Source: Bacteroidaceae bacterium
Lineage (GTDB): Bacteria > Bacteroidota > Bacteroidia > Bacteroidales > Bacteroidaceae
Reading direction: 5' to 3'
DNA: 42,591 nucleotides
Assembly (NCBI GenBank): GCA_024697285.1
Contig: JAILFY010000126.1
Location: forward strand, 1 to 42,591
Shown one piece after another: positions 24,127-32,458 of the stretch; positions within the stretch are counted from its first letter, which is position 1; the number at the start of each line of letters is the position of its first letter. The notes under the pieces are model-generated. The model made no database searches and was not told where the DNA came from. It saw nothing but the letters and a program-made list of their open reading frames with translations. The position numbers were made by a program, and so were the translations under genes.

Positions 24127-24478
24127 ACGTACAGACCTGTCCGCAAAGACGAAGCTTCGTGAGAACAAAGACGAAGCTTCGTGTGAAGCAACACGAAGGT
24201 ACGTGTGGAAGAATACGTATATACATCTTGAAGGATACGTATATACATCTTGAAGGATACGTATATACATCTTGAAGAACACGTATATACATCTTGAAGG
24301 ATACGTATATACATCTTGAAGAGGACGTATATACATCTTGAAGAGGACGTATATACATCTTGAAGAGGACGTATGTACATCTTGAAGAGGACGTATGTAC
24401 ATCTTGAAGAGAACGTATGTACATCTTGAAGAGAACGTATGTACATCTTGAAGAGAACGTATGTACGTTTTGAGGAAG
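24127..24478. repeat. 22-bp tandem array C, 16 units in one register
   Basis: Units start at 24127 and every 22 bp to 24457. The core changes along the array while the register holds: ACGTACAGAC (24127), the perfect 12-bp palindrome ACGAAGCTTCGT (24149 and 24171), ACGAAGGTACGT (24193), seven ACGTATATACAT (24215-24347), four ACGTATGTACAT (24369-24435) and ACGTATGTACGT (24457). A degraded further unit (ATGAATATACGTC) follows at 24479. The spacer is CTTGAAGGAT, CTTGAAGAAC, CTTGAAGAGG or CTTGAAGAGA. The reverse strand reads AAGATGTATATACGT, identical to array A. Confidence 0.97.
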
Positions 24479-24534
24479 ATGAATATACGTCTTGGTGAAT
24501 ATTGGTTGAAATACAAATCACGGCAACTGGAAAG

Positions 24535-24752
24535 ATTGACAGCCCCCCCTCTTTCTTTCAAGTCAGATGAACAAGACCATTGACAGCCCACCCTCTTTCT
24601 TTCACATCAGATTAACAAGACCATTGACAGCCCCCTCCTTCTTTCACCTCAGATTAACAAGATGATTGACAGCCCACCCTCTTTCTTTCACCTCAGATTA
24701 ATAAGATGATTGACTTGTCCACCCCTTTTGCAGTCACATCAGATTAAGAAGA
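24535..24752. repeat. 44-bp tandem array D, about 5 units
   Basis: Units begin with ATTGAC at 24535, 24579, 24623, 24665 and 24709, spaced 44, 44, 42 and 44 bp. Each reads ATTGACAGCCCACCC, a pyrimidine run (CTCTTTCTTTCA), then TCAGATTAACAAGA. The last is degenerate. The array ends about 45 bp before the pyrK promoter. Together with array C it fills most of the 796-bp gap 24077-24872, which holds no gene I can support. Confidence 0.93.
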
Positions 24753-24795
24753 ACATGCAAAATGCGTGTCTGGGTCAGGCTGGAGAAGATATTTA

Positions 24796-24837
24796 CGCCA
24801 AAAATCTTGGCGATTCATGGTTGTTATCGTATCTTTG
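24796..24837 (+). promoter_or_regulatory. pyrKD promoter with overlapping inverted repeat (candidate operator)
   Basis: TATCTTTG at 24830-24837 has TTGG at 24807-24810, 19 bp upstream. The TTGG is the right arm of a perfect inverted repeat, CGCCAA-AAATC-TTGGCG (24796-24812). A repressor bound there would cover the upstream promoter element. Predicted transcription start is about 30 nt before the pyrK ATG. Confidence 0.8.
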
Positions 24838-24872
24838 CAGTCTGAAATCCCCTTCTATATATATATTAAGGT

Positions 24873-25715
24873 ATGAGAAAATATCAATTAGATCTCACTC
24901 TGAAACATCTGTCGAAGCCACGTCCAGGATATGTGCTGCTTCAACTGACCGACCCCTCTGCTCCCTTGCCCGAGATGCTTCCGGGACAGTTTGTGGAGGT
25001 GCGCGTGGACTCTTCTGCTTCCACGTTCCTGCGCCGCCCCATCAGCATCAATCTGGTGGATCGTCAGGAAAATGAGTTGTGGCTGCTGGTGCACGTAGTG
25101 GGACCTGGCACACAGGCTATGGCCGAACTGAACACTGGCGACCGACTGAACGTCGTAGTACCGCTGGGCAATGGTTTCACCCTGCCCCAACGACCTGCGT
25201 CGGAAGGAGAGCCCTGCGCCGAAGGTTCGTCGGAATCAGCCGTGGCTCCGCGCTATCTTCTCGTAGGCGGAGGAGTGGGAACGGCTCCCCTGCTTTATAT
25301 GGGTCAGGAATTGGTGCGCAGGGGTTGCAAGCCTACCTTCCTGCTGGGAGGTCGCACTTCCTCTGACTTGCTCCAGCTGGACTTATTCGGCAAGTTCGGC
25401 GAGGTCTTTGTGACCACGGAGGATGGCAGTGCCGGCGAGCGAGGGTTCGTGACCCAACACTCGTTGTGGCAAACAGCCACTGCCGAAGGGGGCGCACGCG
25501 TCTATGACCGCATCTGCACCTGTGGCCCCAAGCCCATGATGATGGCAGTGGCACGGCTGGCAGGCGAGAAGGGCATCCCCTGCGAGGCTTCCCTCGAGAA
25601 TATGATGGCATGCGGCCTGGGAGCTTGCCTGTGCTGCGTAGAGGACACCAGGGATGGACATGTGTGTGTCTGCACAGAAGGCCCCGTTTTTCCCACCGAT
25701 AAACTGAAATGGTAA
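24873..25715 (+). CDS. pyrK: Dihydroorotate dehydrogenase B, electron-transfer subunit PyrK
   Basis: The 280-residue flavoprotein passes electrons from the PyrD flavin to NAD. It has an N-terminal FAD-binding barrel ([20 protein letters not shown], about 38-57), a NAD-binding part ([20 protein letters not shown]) and a C-terminal [2Fe-2S] loop with clustered cysteines ([16 protein letters not shown], then [11 protein letters not shown]). It begins [13 protein letters not shown] directly after an AT-rich motif. The stop overlaps the pyrD start by one base (TAATG). Pyrimidine synthesis in this organism therefore uses NAD as acceptor. Confidence 0.96.
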   Translation: MRKYQLDLTLKHLSKPRPGYVLLQLTDPSAPLPEMLPGQFVEVRVDSSASTFLRRPISINLVDRQENELWLLVHVVGPGTQAMAELNTGDRLNVVVPLGNGFTLPQRPASEGEPCAEGSSESAVAPRYLLVGGGVGTAPLLYMGQELVRRGCKPTFLLGGRTSSDLLQLDLFGKFGEVFVTTEDGSAGERGFVTQHSLWQTATAEGGARVYDRICTCGPKPMMMAVARLAGEKGIPCEASLENMMACGLGACLCCVEDTRDGHVCVCTEGPVFPTDKLKW

Positions 25716-26629
25716 TGGCAGATCTTACTACTCATATTGGTTCTCTCGAACTGAAGAACCCCGTGATGACCGCTTCCGGGACATTCGGCTACGGTCTGGA
25801 ATTCGCTGATCTGGTGGAACTGGACCAGATAGGAGGCATAATCGTGAAGGGAACCACCCTGGAGCCACGTCAGGGTAATCCCTATCCCCGCATGGCAGAG
25901 ACGGCCCAAGGAATGCTCAACTGCGTAGGATTGCAGAACAAAGGCGTAGATTACTTCTGCGAACACATCTATCCGGAGGTGCGCAAAATCCATACGGCGG
26001 TGCTCGTCAACGTCAGTGGCAACAGCCCCGAGACCTATGCTGCATGTGCCGCCCGCATAGCAGAACTCGAAGATATACCTGCCATAGAGCTGAACATCTC
26101 CTGTCCGAACGTGCGGCAAGGGGGAATGGCTTTCGGCGTCACCTGCGAGGGCGCTGCTTCTGTTGTCAAGGCCGTTCGTGCAGCCTATCCCAAGACGCTC
26201 ATTGTCAAGCTCTCGCCCAACGTGACATCCATAGCCGACATAGCGCGTGCCGTGGAAGCAGAAGGTGCCGATGCGGTATCGCTCATCAACACCCTTATGG
26301 GCATGGCCATAGATGCCGAGAAGCGTCGTCCTATTCTCAGTATAGGCACTGGAGGCTTGTCCGGTCCTGCCGTGAAACCCGTGGCACTCCGTATGGTGTG
26401 GCAGGTCTTCGATGCCGTGAAGATTCCCATCGTGGGACTAGGCGGAATCATGAATGCCACAGATGCGGTGGAGTTCCTGTTGGCCGGAGCCTCGGCCATA
26501 GAGATAGGCACGGCCAATTTCATCGACCCGGCCGTGACCGTGAAGGTGGTTCGTGGCATAGAGGAATACCTCGACCGCCATGGATTCCGCTCCGCCAGCG
26601 AGCTCATAGGTCTGGCACATCAGTCCTGA
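25715..26629 (+). CDS. pyrD: Dihydroorotate dehydrogenase B, catalytic subunit PyrD
   Basis: The 304-residue class 1B enzyme oxidises dihydroorotate to orotate using FMN. Motifs: [20 protein letters not shown] near residue 13, [41 protein letters not shown] and the FMN-phosphate loop [21 protein letters not shown] chose the ATG at 25715 because it overlaps the pyrK stop as TAATG and starts at MADLTT; an ATG two codons earlier (25709) is also in frame. PyrK is directly upstream, as expected for class 1B. Confidence 0.96.
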   Translation: MADLTTHIGSLELKNPVMTASGTFGYGLEFADLVELDQIGGIIVKGTTLEPRQGNPYPRMAETAQGMLNCVGLQNKGVDYFCEHIYPEVRKIHTAVLVNVSGNSPETYAACAARIAELEDIPAIELNISCPNVRQGGMAFGVTCEGAASVVKAVRAAYPKTLIVKLSPNVTSIADIARAVEAEGADAVSLINTLMGMAIDAEKRRPILSIGTGGLSGPAVKPVALRMVWQVFDAVKIPIVGLGGIMNATDAVEFLLAGASAIEIGTANFIDPAVTVKVVRGIEEYLDRHGFRSASELIGLAHQS

Positions 26630-26654
26630 GCACTTATTCCCCCAACTCCAGCAC

Positions 26655-27611
26655 ATGAAACTCCATCGTCCTGATCGTCGTCTGATTCTGCTCATTGCCG
26701 TAGCGGTAGTGGCTCTGTGGATGGGCATCTTAATCGACCGATGGTTGCTGCGCCCCCACAGATCCTCGCTGGTTTCGCTGGACGAAGTTGCCATGGACTC
26801 CCTGGAGATGGAACCTATACCGCCGAAAGGCGATTCTACTTCTTCTTACTATGCAGTGCCGGTGCAGGAACCTGCCACCTTCCCTTTCGACCCGAACACG
26901 GCCGACTCCACTACGCTCCTGCGCCTCGGGCTGGCTCCCTGGCAAGTGCGCAGCATCTATCGCTACCGAGCCCGCGGCGGTCGCTACCACCAGCCATCGG
27001 ACTTCCAGCGCCTGCCAGGTATGACACCTGAACTGTGGAACCGCCTGTCGGCTTATGTGCAGATTGGCGAGAAGTATCGCTACTACGACCGCGAAGCTCT
27101 GGCCGCGGCAAGCAAGGGTGCCTCGTCTGCAACTGCGAGGAGAGACAGTTCGTCCACTTCGGTTGCCGCGCCATCCGACTCCACCTATCGTCCACGCTAT
27201 CCCTATCAAGAGAAGTTCTCCGAACTCACTATATTGGACCTCAACACGGTGGATACTACCACCCTGAAGAAAGTGCCAGGCATTGCTTCGGTGCGCGCCC
27301 GCCAGATTGTTCGCTACCGCGACCGACTGGGTGGGTTCGTCTCGCCCGAACAACTATCGGAGATAAATGGGATGCCTCCAGAGTTGCAGGCATGGTTTGC
27401 CGTAGAGACGGGGGTTTATCGGAAGCTGAACCTCAACACGACATCCATCGAACAACTCTCTCGTCATCCTTATATGGGTTGGAAACGGGCCCGGGCAATA
27501 GACAACTACCGGCGCTCCCAAGGGCGCTTGGAGGCGTTGACGGACCTGCAACTGTTGAAGGAGTTCACGGCAGAGGATTTCGTTCGGCTGCAACCCTATG
27601 TGGAGTTTTGA
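26655..27611 (+). CDS. Membrane-anchored helix-hairpin-helix (ComEA-like) protein
   Basis: The 318-residue protein has one N-terminal membrane anchor (LILLIAVAVVALWMGILI, about 10-27). Three helix-hairpin-helix regions follow, at about 75-130 (FDPNTADSTTLLRLGLAPWQ), 193-245 (LDLNTVDTTTLKKVPGIASV) and 257-312 (LNLNTTSIEQLSRHPYMGWK). Each has the LNxxxxxxLxxxPGI-type pattern of ComEA DNA-binding domains. A Ser/Ala-rich linker separates the first two. Such proteins bind DNA outside the inner membrane; a DNA-uptake role is possible but no other competence genes are here. It lies 25 bp after pyrD. Confidence 0.88.
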   Translation: MKLHRPDRRLILLIAVAVVALWMGILIDRWLLRPHRSSLVSLDEVAMDSLEMEPIPPKGDSTSSYYAVPVQEPATFPFDPNTADSTTLLRLGLAPWQVRSIYRYRARGGRYHQPSDFQRLPGMTPELWNRLSAYVQIGEKYRYYDREALAAASKGASSATARRDSSSTSVAAPSDSTYRPRYPYQEKFSELTILDLNTVDTTTLKKVPGIASVRARQIVRYRDRLGGFVSPEQLSEINGMPPELQAWFAVETGVYRKLNLNTTSIEQLSRHPYMGWKRARAIDNYRRSQGRLEALTDLQLLKEFTAEDFVRLQPYVEF

Positions 27612-27683
27612 CAGAAAAGAAACATCAGTAAATTAAGGATATGGACGAAGATTCATAGAGAATTATGAATGATTTCTTGGTTT

Positions 27684-27717
27684 TTTGTGGTAATGTCCGT
27701 ACCTTTGCGCCAAACAC
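27684..27717 (+). promoter_or_regulatory. his operon promoter
   Basis: TACCTTTG (27710-27717) with TTTG (27684-27687) 22 bp upstream. A dyad, ATTCATA-N6-TATGAAT (27651-27670), lies just upstream of it and could be a regulator site. The leader to hisG is only about 20 nt, so there is no room for a His-codon leader attenuator. Confidence 0.78.
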
Positions 27718-27745
27718 GAAAGCACTAAAGATTAGATAGAAAAAA

Positions 27746-28597
27746 ATGATACGCATTGCCGTACAATCCAAGGGTCGTCTCTTCGAAGACACGATGACCC
27801 TGCTGGCCGAGGCCGGCATCAAGATTCCCCAAAGCAAACGTACCTTGCTGGTACAATCCACCAACTTCCCCGTAGAAATCCTGTACTTGCGCGACGACGA
27901 CATCCCGCAGTCTGTGGCCAGCGGCGTAGCTGACCTCGGCATCGTGGGAGAGAACGAGTTTGTGGAGCGCAACGAGGAGGCCGACGTCGTTCGTCGTCTG
28001 GGCTTCAGTCGCTGCCGCCTCTCCCTGGCTATTCCCAAGGGTGTTGACTACCCGGGAGTAGAGTGGTTCGAAGGCCGCAAGATTGCCACGAGCTATCCGG
28101 GCATCCTCAATAAGTACCTTGCAGAGAAAGGCGTTCACTCCGAGATTCATGTCATCACAGGCAGTGTGGAGATCAGCCCGGGCATAGGTTTGGCAGATGC
28201 TATCTTCGACATCGTAAGCAGCGGCGGCACCTTGGTGAGCAATAACCTCCGAGAAGTGGAAGTCGTCATGAAGAGTGAGGCACTACTGATTGCCAACAAG
28301 AGCCTCACCGCTGAGAAGCAAGCCACGCTGGACGAACTGCTGTTTCGCATTGAAGCAGTGAAAGCCGCAGAGGATAAGAAATACGTGCTGATGAACGTGC
28401 CCAGCGAACGACTGGAGGAAGTCATTGCCGTGCTGCCCGGAGCCAAGAGTCCTACCGTGATGCCTCTGGCCACACCCGGATGGAACTCGGTACATACGGT
28501 GATCGACGAGAAGCGCTTCTGGGAGGTAATCTCCCAACTGAAAGCCCTGGGCGCTCAGGGTATTCTGGTGATTCCCATTGAGAAGATGATTCTCTGA
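27746..28597 (+). CDS. hisG: ATP phosphoribosyltransferase HisG (long form)
   Basis: HisG joins ATP and PRPP in the first committed step of histidine synthesis. The 283-residue product is the long form, which needs no HisZ. The catalytic part begins MIRIAVQSKGRLFEDTMTLL and has DLGIVGENEFVE and the PRPP loop DAIFDIVSSGGTLVSNNLRE (about 151-170). The last ~75 residues form the regulatory domain for feedback by histidine. Its PRPP supplier, prs, is convergent at the far end of the operon. The gap to hisD is 213 bp, longer than the other junctions. Confidence 0.97.
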   Translation: MIRIAVQSKGRLFEDTMTLLAEAGIKIPQSKRTLLVQSTNFPVEILYLRDDDIPQSVASGVADLGIVGENEFVERNEEADVVRRLGFSRCRLSLAIPKGVDYPGVEWFEGRKIATSYPGILNKYLAEKGVHSEIHVITGSVEISPGIGLADAIFDIVSSGGTLVSNNLREVEVVMKSEALLIANKSLTAEKQATLDELLFRIEAVKAAEDKKYVLMNVPSERLEEVIAVLPGAKSPTVMPLATPGWNSVHTVIDEKRFWEVISQLKALGAQGILVIPIEKMIL

Positions 28598-28756
28598 AGT
28601 CGTTCTGTCTGCTCTCCAGAAAGGATATCTCTGGCAAGACAAGAGAGTCGCTAGTTAAACCAGCATTTCTCAAGCGGAACAAGTGATTCAAAGCCAAGCA
28701 AGAGACATCCATATATGACCAGATGGTTCTGCGCAGACAGAATAAGAAAGATTGCA

Positions 28757-28796
28757 ACATATATATTAAGGTAGCTACATATATATTAAGGATATT
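28757..28796 (+). repeat. Two 20-bp copies of the AT-rich TATATATTAAGG motif before hisD
   Basis: ACATATATATTAAGG begins at 28757 and again at 28777. The second copy ends 14 bp before the hisD start codon. No TAnnTTTG promoter is visible in the 213-bp hisG-hisD gap. Confidence 0.85.
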
Positions 28797-28810
28797 AGCC
28801 AAGAAACGAC

Positions 28811-30091
28811 ATGAAGATATATAAGTACCCAAATGAAACGGAGGTGCGCGAGCTCATTGCCCGTCCAACAAAGGATGCGGCAGACCTCACGGAGACGGTG
28901 AGCGCCGTGCTCCAAAGGGTGAAGAGCGATGGCGACAGTGCCGTAATGGAATATGAACAGAAGTTCGACCACGTGACCTTGTCGGGCTTGCAGGTGCAGC
29001 CCCATGAGTTCCAGGCCGCCGAGGCTCTGGTGTCTGCGGAACTGCGCACAGCACTGGAGCAGGCCCACGAGAACATACGCAAATTCCATGAGGCACAGCG
29101 CTACGGCGGCGTGGAAGTGGAGACAGCTCCTGGCGTCCGCTGCTGGCAGAAGAGCAAGGCCATCGAGCGCGTTGGACTATATGTCCCCGGAGGCACTGCC
29201 CCCCTGTTCTCCACAGTTCTGATGCTGGCGACCCCTGCTCGCATTGCAGGCTGCAGTGAGGTGGTACTCTGCACGCCTCCGCAGCGCGACGGGAGTGTGC
29301 ACCCTGCCATTCTCGTGGCAGCACGCATAGCGGGTGTCTCCAAGGTTTATAAGGCAGGCGGAGTGCAGGCTATAGGCGCCATGGCCTACGGCACGCAAAC
29401 AGTTCCCAAGGTGCACAAGATCTTCGGTCCGGGCAATCAGTATGTGCAGTGCGCCAAACAGTTGGTGGCACTGACGGATGTAGCTATAGATATGCCCGCA
29501 GGTCCCAGCGAGGTTGCCGTGGTTGCTGATGCATCGGCAAATCCTGCCTTCGTGGCTGCCGACTTGTTGTCGCAAGCCGAACATGGAGTAGATTCCCAGG
29601 TGTTGCTGGTGACTACTTCCGAGGTAATGATGGAAAAGGTGCAAGAAGAGGTTGGCCTACAGTTGTCTCAACTGCCCCGCAACGAGATTGCCGCTGCCGC
29701 ACTGGAGCACAGCCGCATAGCTCTCGTTGCCACCACCGCAGAGGCCATGGCACTCTGCAACCGCTATGCGCCGGAACATCTCATCCTGGAAACCGAGGAT
29801 GCCGAAGCCCTGGCTGAGCAGGTGGTCAACGCGGGAAGTGTGTTCATAGGACATCTGACACCTGAAAGCGCCGGCGACTATGCGTCCGGCACGAACCACA
29901 CATTGCCGACCAACGGTTGGGCCACCGCCTACAGCGGAGTGAACCTCGACGCCTTCTGCAGGAAAATCACCTTCCAGCACATCACGCCAGAAGGTATTCG
30001 CAATATCGGCACCACCGTGGAGCGGATGGCCGAAGCCGAACTGCTGGAAGCACACCGCAAAGCTATGACCCTAAGAATACAAAGCCTATGA
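28811..30091 (+). CDS. hisD: Histidinol dehydrogenase HisD
   Basis: The 426-residue enzyme oxidises histidinol to histidine in two NAD-dependent steps at a zinc site. Conserved stretches include [40 protein letters not shown], the [15 protein letters not shown] motif, [26 protein letters not shown] and, near the C-terminus, [20 protein letters not shown]. Length and motifs are normal. Its last four bases overlap the hisC start (ATGA, 30088-30091). Confidence 0.97.
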   Translation: MKIYKYPNETEVRELIARPTKDAADLTETVSAVLQRVKSDGDSAVMEYEQKFDHVTLSGLQVQPHEFQAAEALVSAELRTALEQAHENIRKFHEAQRYGGVEVETAPGVRCWQKSKAIERVGLYVPGGTAPLFSTVLMLATPARIAGCSEVVLCTPPQRDGSVHPAILVAARIAGVSKVYKAGGVQAIGAMAYGTQTVPKVHKIFGPGNQYVQCAKQLVALTDVAIDMPAGPSEVAVVADASANPAFVAADLLSQAEHGVDSQVLLVTTSEVMMEKVQEEVGLQLSQLPRNEIAAAALEHSRIALVATTAEAMALCNRYAPEHLILETEDAEALAEQVVNAGSVFIGHLTPESAGDYASGTNHTLPTNGWATAYSGVNLDAFCRKITFQHITPEGIRNIGTTVERMAEAELLEAHRKAMTLRIQSL

Positions 30092-31128
30092 AACCGCTAC
30101 AAGAACTGACAAGAAGTGCCATCTGGGAACTCACTCCCTACTCCTGCGCCCGCGACGAATTCAAGGGGCGCGCTGCCAGAGTGTTCTTGGATGCCAACGA
30201 GAATCCATACAACAATCCGCTGAACCGCTATCCCGACCCCCTGCAAGAAGAGCTGAAGAAGAAGCTGGCTCACGTCAAGGGAGTGGCTGCCAGCAAGATA
30301 TTCCTGGGCAACGGATCCGACGAGGCCATTGACCTGGTCTTTCGCGTCTTCTGCGAACCACGAGAGGATAATGTCGTGGCCATAGCACCCACCTACGGGA
30401 TGTACAGCGTGTGCGCTGCCATCAACGATGTGGAATATCGCGGAGTGCCCTTGCGCCAGGACTTCACCTTGGATGCCGATGCGCTGCTGGCTGCTGCGGA
30501 CGAGCACACCAAAGTCATCTGGCTCTGTTCGCCCAACAACCCCACAGGCAATGCACTGGAGCGCCAAGCGGTGGAACAGGTGCTGCAACAATTCGAGGGC
30601 ATCGTTGTTGTAGACGAAGCCTATTCCGACTTCAACGACCAGCGCCCCTTCCGCCTGGATCTCGAGAAGTACCCCAACCTCATCGTCCTGAATACCTTCT
30701 CCAAGCTATGGGCTTCCGCAGCCATTCGACTGGGCATTGCCTACGCTTCGGAGGATATCATCGGATTGCTGAACAAGGTGAAGTATCCGTATAATGTGAA
30801 CGTGCTCACGCAGCAGCAAGCCATGAAGATGCTCGACGACCTGCAGCACATAGATTTGTGGAGAGCCACGCTGCTGAGCGAACGCACTCACCTCTTGCCT
30901 TCCGTGGCGGAGCTGCCTATCTGCAAAGCCGTTTATCCCACGGATGCCAACTTCTTCCTGGCCCGCATGACGGATGCCGACCGCATCTACCATTACCTCG
31001 TGGACAAGGGCATTGTCGTGCGCAACCGTTCGCGAGTGCAACTTTGTGATAACTGCCTCCGCATCACCGTTGGAACTCCTGAGGAGAACAATGCGTTGTT
31101 GGGAGCCCTACGCCAATACAAGCCATGA
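30088..31128 (+). CDS. hisC: Histidinol-phosphate aminotransferase HisC
   Basis: A 346-residue PLP enzyme. It begins [20 protein letters not shown] and has [65 protein letters not shown] and the PLP lysine in [15 protein letters not shown]. The open frame extends upstream to 29917, but that part is out of the conserved protein and inside hisD. The start at 30088, with a 4-bp overlap with hisD, is the natural one. The stop overlaps hisB by 4 bp. Confidence 0.97.
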   Translation: MKPLQELTRSAIWELTPYSCARDEFKGRAARVFLDANENPYNNPLNRYPDPLQEELKKKLAHVKGVAASKIFLGNGSDEAIDLVFRVFCEPREDNVVAIAPTYGMYSVCAAINDVEYRGVPLRQDFTLDADALLAAADEHTKVIWLCSPNNPTGNALERQAVEQVLQQFEGIVVVDEAYSDFNDQRPFRLDLEKYPNLIVLNTFSKLWASAAIRLGIAYASEDIIGLLNKVKYPYNVNVLTQQQAMKMLDDLQHIDLWRATLLSERTHLLPSVAELPICKAVYPTDANFFLARMTDADRIYHYLVDKGIVVRNRSRVQLCDNCLRITVGTPEENNALLGALRQYKP

Positions 31129-32240
31129 AAGCACTATTCATAGATCGCGACGGCACCATCCTTCGCGAGCCCGCCGACGAGCAGATAGATTCTCTCGATA
31201 AATTTCACTTCGTACCCGGAGCCATCAGCGCCCTGCGTTTCCTGCGCCAGCACACCGACTATCGTTTCGTCATGGTGTCTAACCAGGACGGGCTGGGCAC
31301 CGAGGCCTATCCGGAGAAAGATTTCTGGCCCTCGCAGAACCTGATGCTGGAGATTCTGGAAGGCGAGGGAATCGTTTTCGACGAAATCCTCATCGACCGC
31401 AGTTTCCCGGAAGAACACCTGCCTACACGCAAGCCCGGCACGGCCATGCTCACCCACTACATGGATGGCAGTTGCGATATGTCTGCCAGTTTCGTCATCG
31501 GCGATCGCAACACAGACGCCCTGTTGGCAGCAAACTTAGGTTGTCGCGCTCTGATTCTTCCTTCGGAACTGTCTGTTTCGGACGAACAGAGCCGAGCAAT
31601 CTCCGAAAACGTCACGTACGTGCCTTCGTGGGAGAAGGTCGTGGAACTGGCCTACGCAGGACAGCGTCGCGCCACTGTCACCCGCACGACGAAGGAGACT
31701 GACATCGCCATAAGCCTGGACCTCGATGGAACCGGACAGAGCCACATAGCCACGGGGCTGGGATTCTTTGACCATATGTTGGAACAGATAGCCAAGCACG
31801 GCAGCATCGATCTCGACATCCAGGTGCACGGGGACCTCCACGTGGATGAGCACCATACTATAGAAGATACGGCCCTCGCCTTGGGCGAAGCCCTGCGCAA
31901 GGCACTGGGAGACAAACGGGGCATCGAGCGCTATGGCTACACCCTGCCTATGGACGATTGCCTTTGTACTGTCGCCCTGGACTTTGGCGGGCGTCCCTGG
32001 CTTGTCTGGGATGCATCGTTTCAGCGCGAACGCATCGGCGAAATGCCCTCCGAGATGTTCCTGCATTTCTTCAAGAGTCTATCTGATGCCGCTATGATGA
32101 ATCTGAACATTCAAGCTCAAGGCACCAATGAACACCATAAGATTGAAGGTATCTTCAAGGCGCTGGCACGAGCCTTGCGCATGGCTGTTCGCAGAGATGT
32201 GACCCACATGCAGTTGCCATCGAGCAAGGGGGTGCTGTAA
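31125..32240 (+). CDS. hisB: Bifunctional histidinol-phosphatase / imidazoleglycerol-phosphate dehydratase HisB
   Basis: A 371-residue two-domain enzyme. The N-terminal HAD phosphatase has FIDRDGTIL with D7 and D9, [11 protein letters not shown], and the [10 protein letters not shown] loop. Residues from about 185 are the dehydratase, with [37 protein letters not shown], and ending [10 protein letters not shown]. The Cys/His zinc loop of E. coli HisB between the HAD motifs is missing; here it reads [16 protein letters not shown], as I recall for other Bacteroidota. Its last 38 bp are repeated twice more after the stop codon. Confidence 0.96.
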   Translation: MKALFIDRDGTILREPADEQIDSLDKFHFVPGAISALRFLRQHTDYRFVMVSNQDGLGTEAYPEKDFWPSQNLMLEILEGEGIVFDEILIDRSFPEEHLPTRKPGTAMLTHYMDGSCDMSASFVIGDRNTDALLAANLGCRALILPSELSVSDEQSRAISENVTYVPSWEKVVELAYAGQRRATVTRTTKETDIAISLDLDGTGQSHIATGLGFFDHMLEQIAKHGSIDLDIQVHGDLHVDEHHTIEDTALALGEALRKALGDKRGIERYGYTLPMDDCLCTVALDFGGRPWLVWDASFQRERIGEMPSEMFLHFFKSLSDAAMMNLNIQAQGTNEHHKIEGIFKALARALRMAVRRDVTHMQLPSSKGVL

Positions 32241-32309
32241 TCCACATGCGAGTGCCATCGAGCAAGGGGGTGCTGTAATCCACATGCGAGTGCCATCGAG
32301 CAAGGGGGG
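32203..32309 (+). repeat. 38-bp tandem triplication of the hisB 3' end, including the stop codon
   Basis: The last 38 bp of hisB (32203-32240) are followed by a nearly identical copy (32241-32278) and a third that diverges after about 30 bp (32279-32308). Each contains CCACATGC, TGCCATCGAGCAAGGGGG and, in the first two, TGCTGTAA. Copies 2 and 3 agree with each other (CGAGTGCC) better than with the coding copy (CAGTTGCC). Confidence 0.97.
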
Positions 32310-32335
32310 ACGATAAGACTATCATAGGAAAAACA

Positions 32336-32390
32336 GAAGCCCTGCGACATTTCCTGAATTCATGGAATTGTCGCAGGGCTTCTTATTATA
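32336..32390. terminator. Bidirectional terminator between hisB and prs
   Basis: GAAGCCCTGCGACA (32336-32349) pairs perfectly with TGTCGCAGGGCTTC (32369-32382), with TTCC/GGAA pairing further in. The plus side ends in TTATTATA; the minus side in TGTTTTTCC. Both hisB and prs run into it. Confidence 0.95.
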
Positions 32391-32458
32391 GAGATCTCTT
32401 CGGAAGAAACATCTCGCGGCCATGGGCTTACCCCCCCTAATGGCTTTGAGAGTGTCCG

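Noticed and set aside
23991-24591. Minus-strand open frames across array C (MYIRPLQDVYTSSS-like)
   Set aside because: Same effect of the 22-bp period. They also overlap the end of the MutS-like gene and have no promoter.
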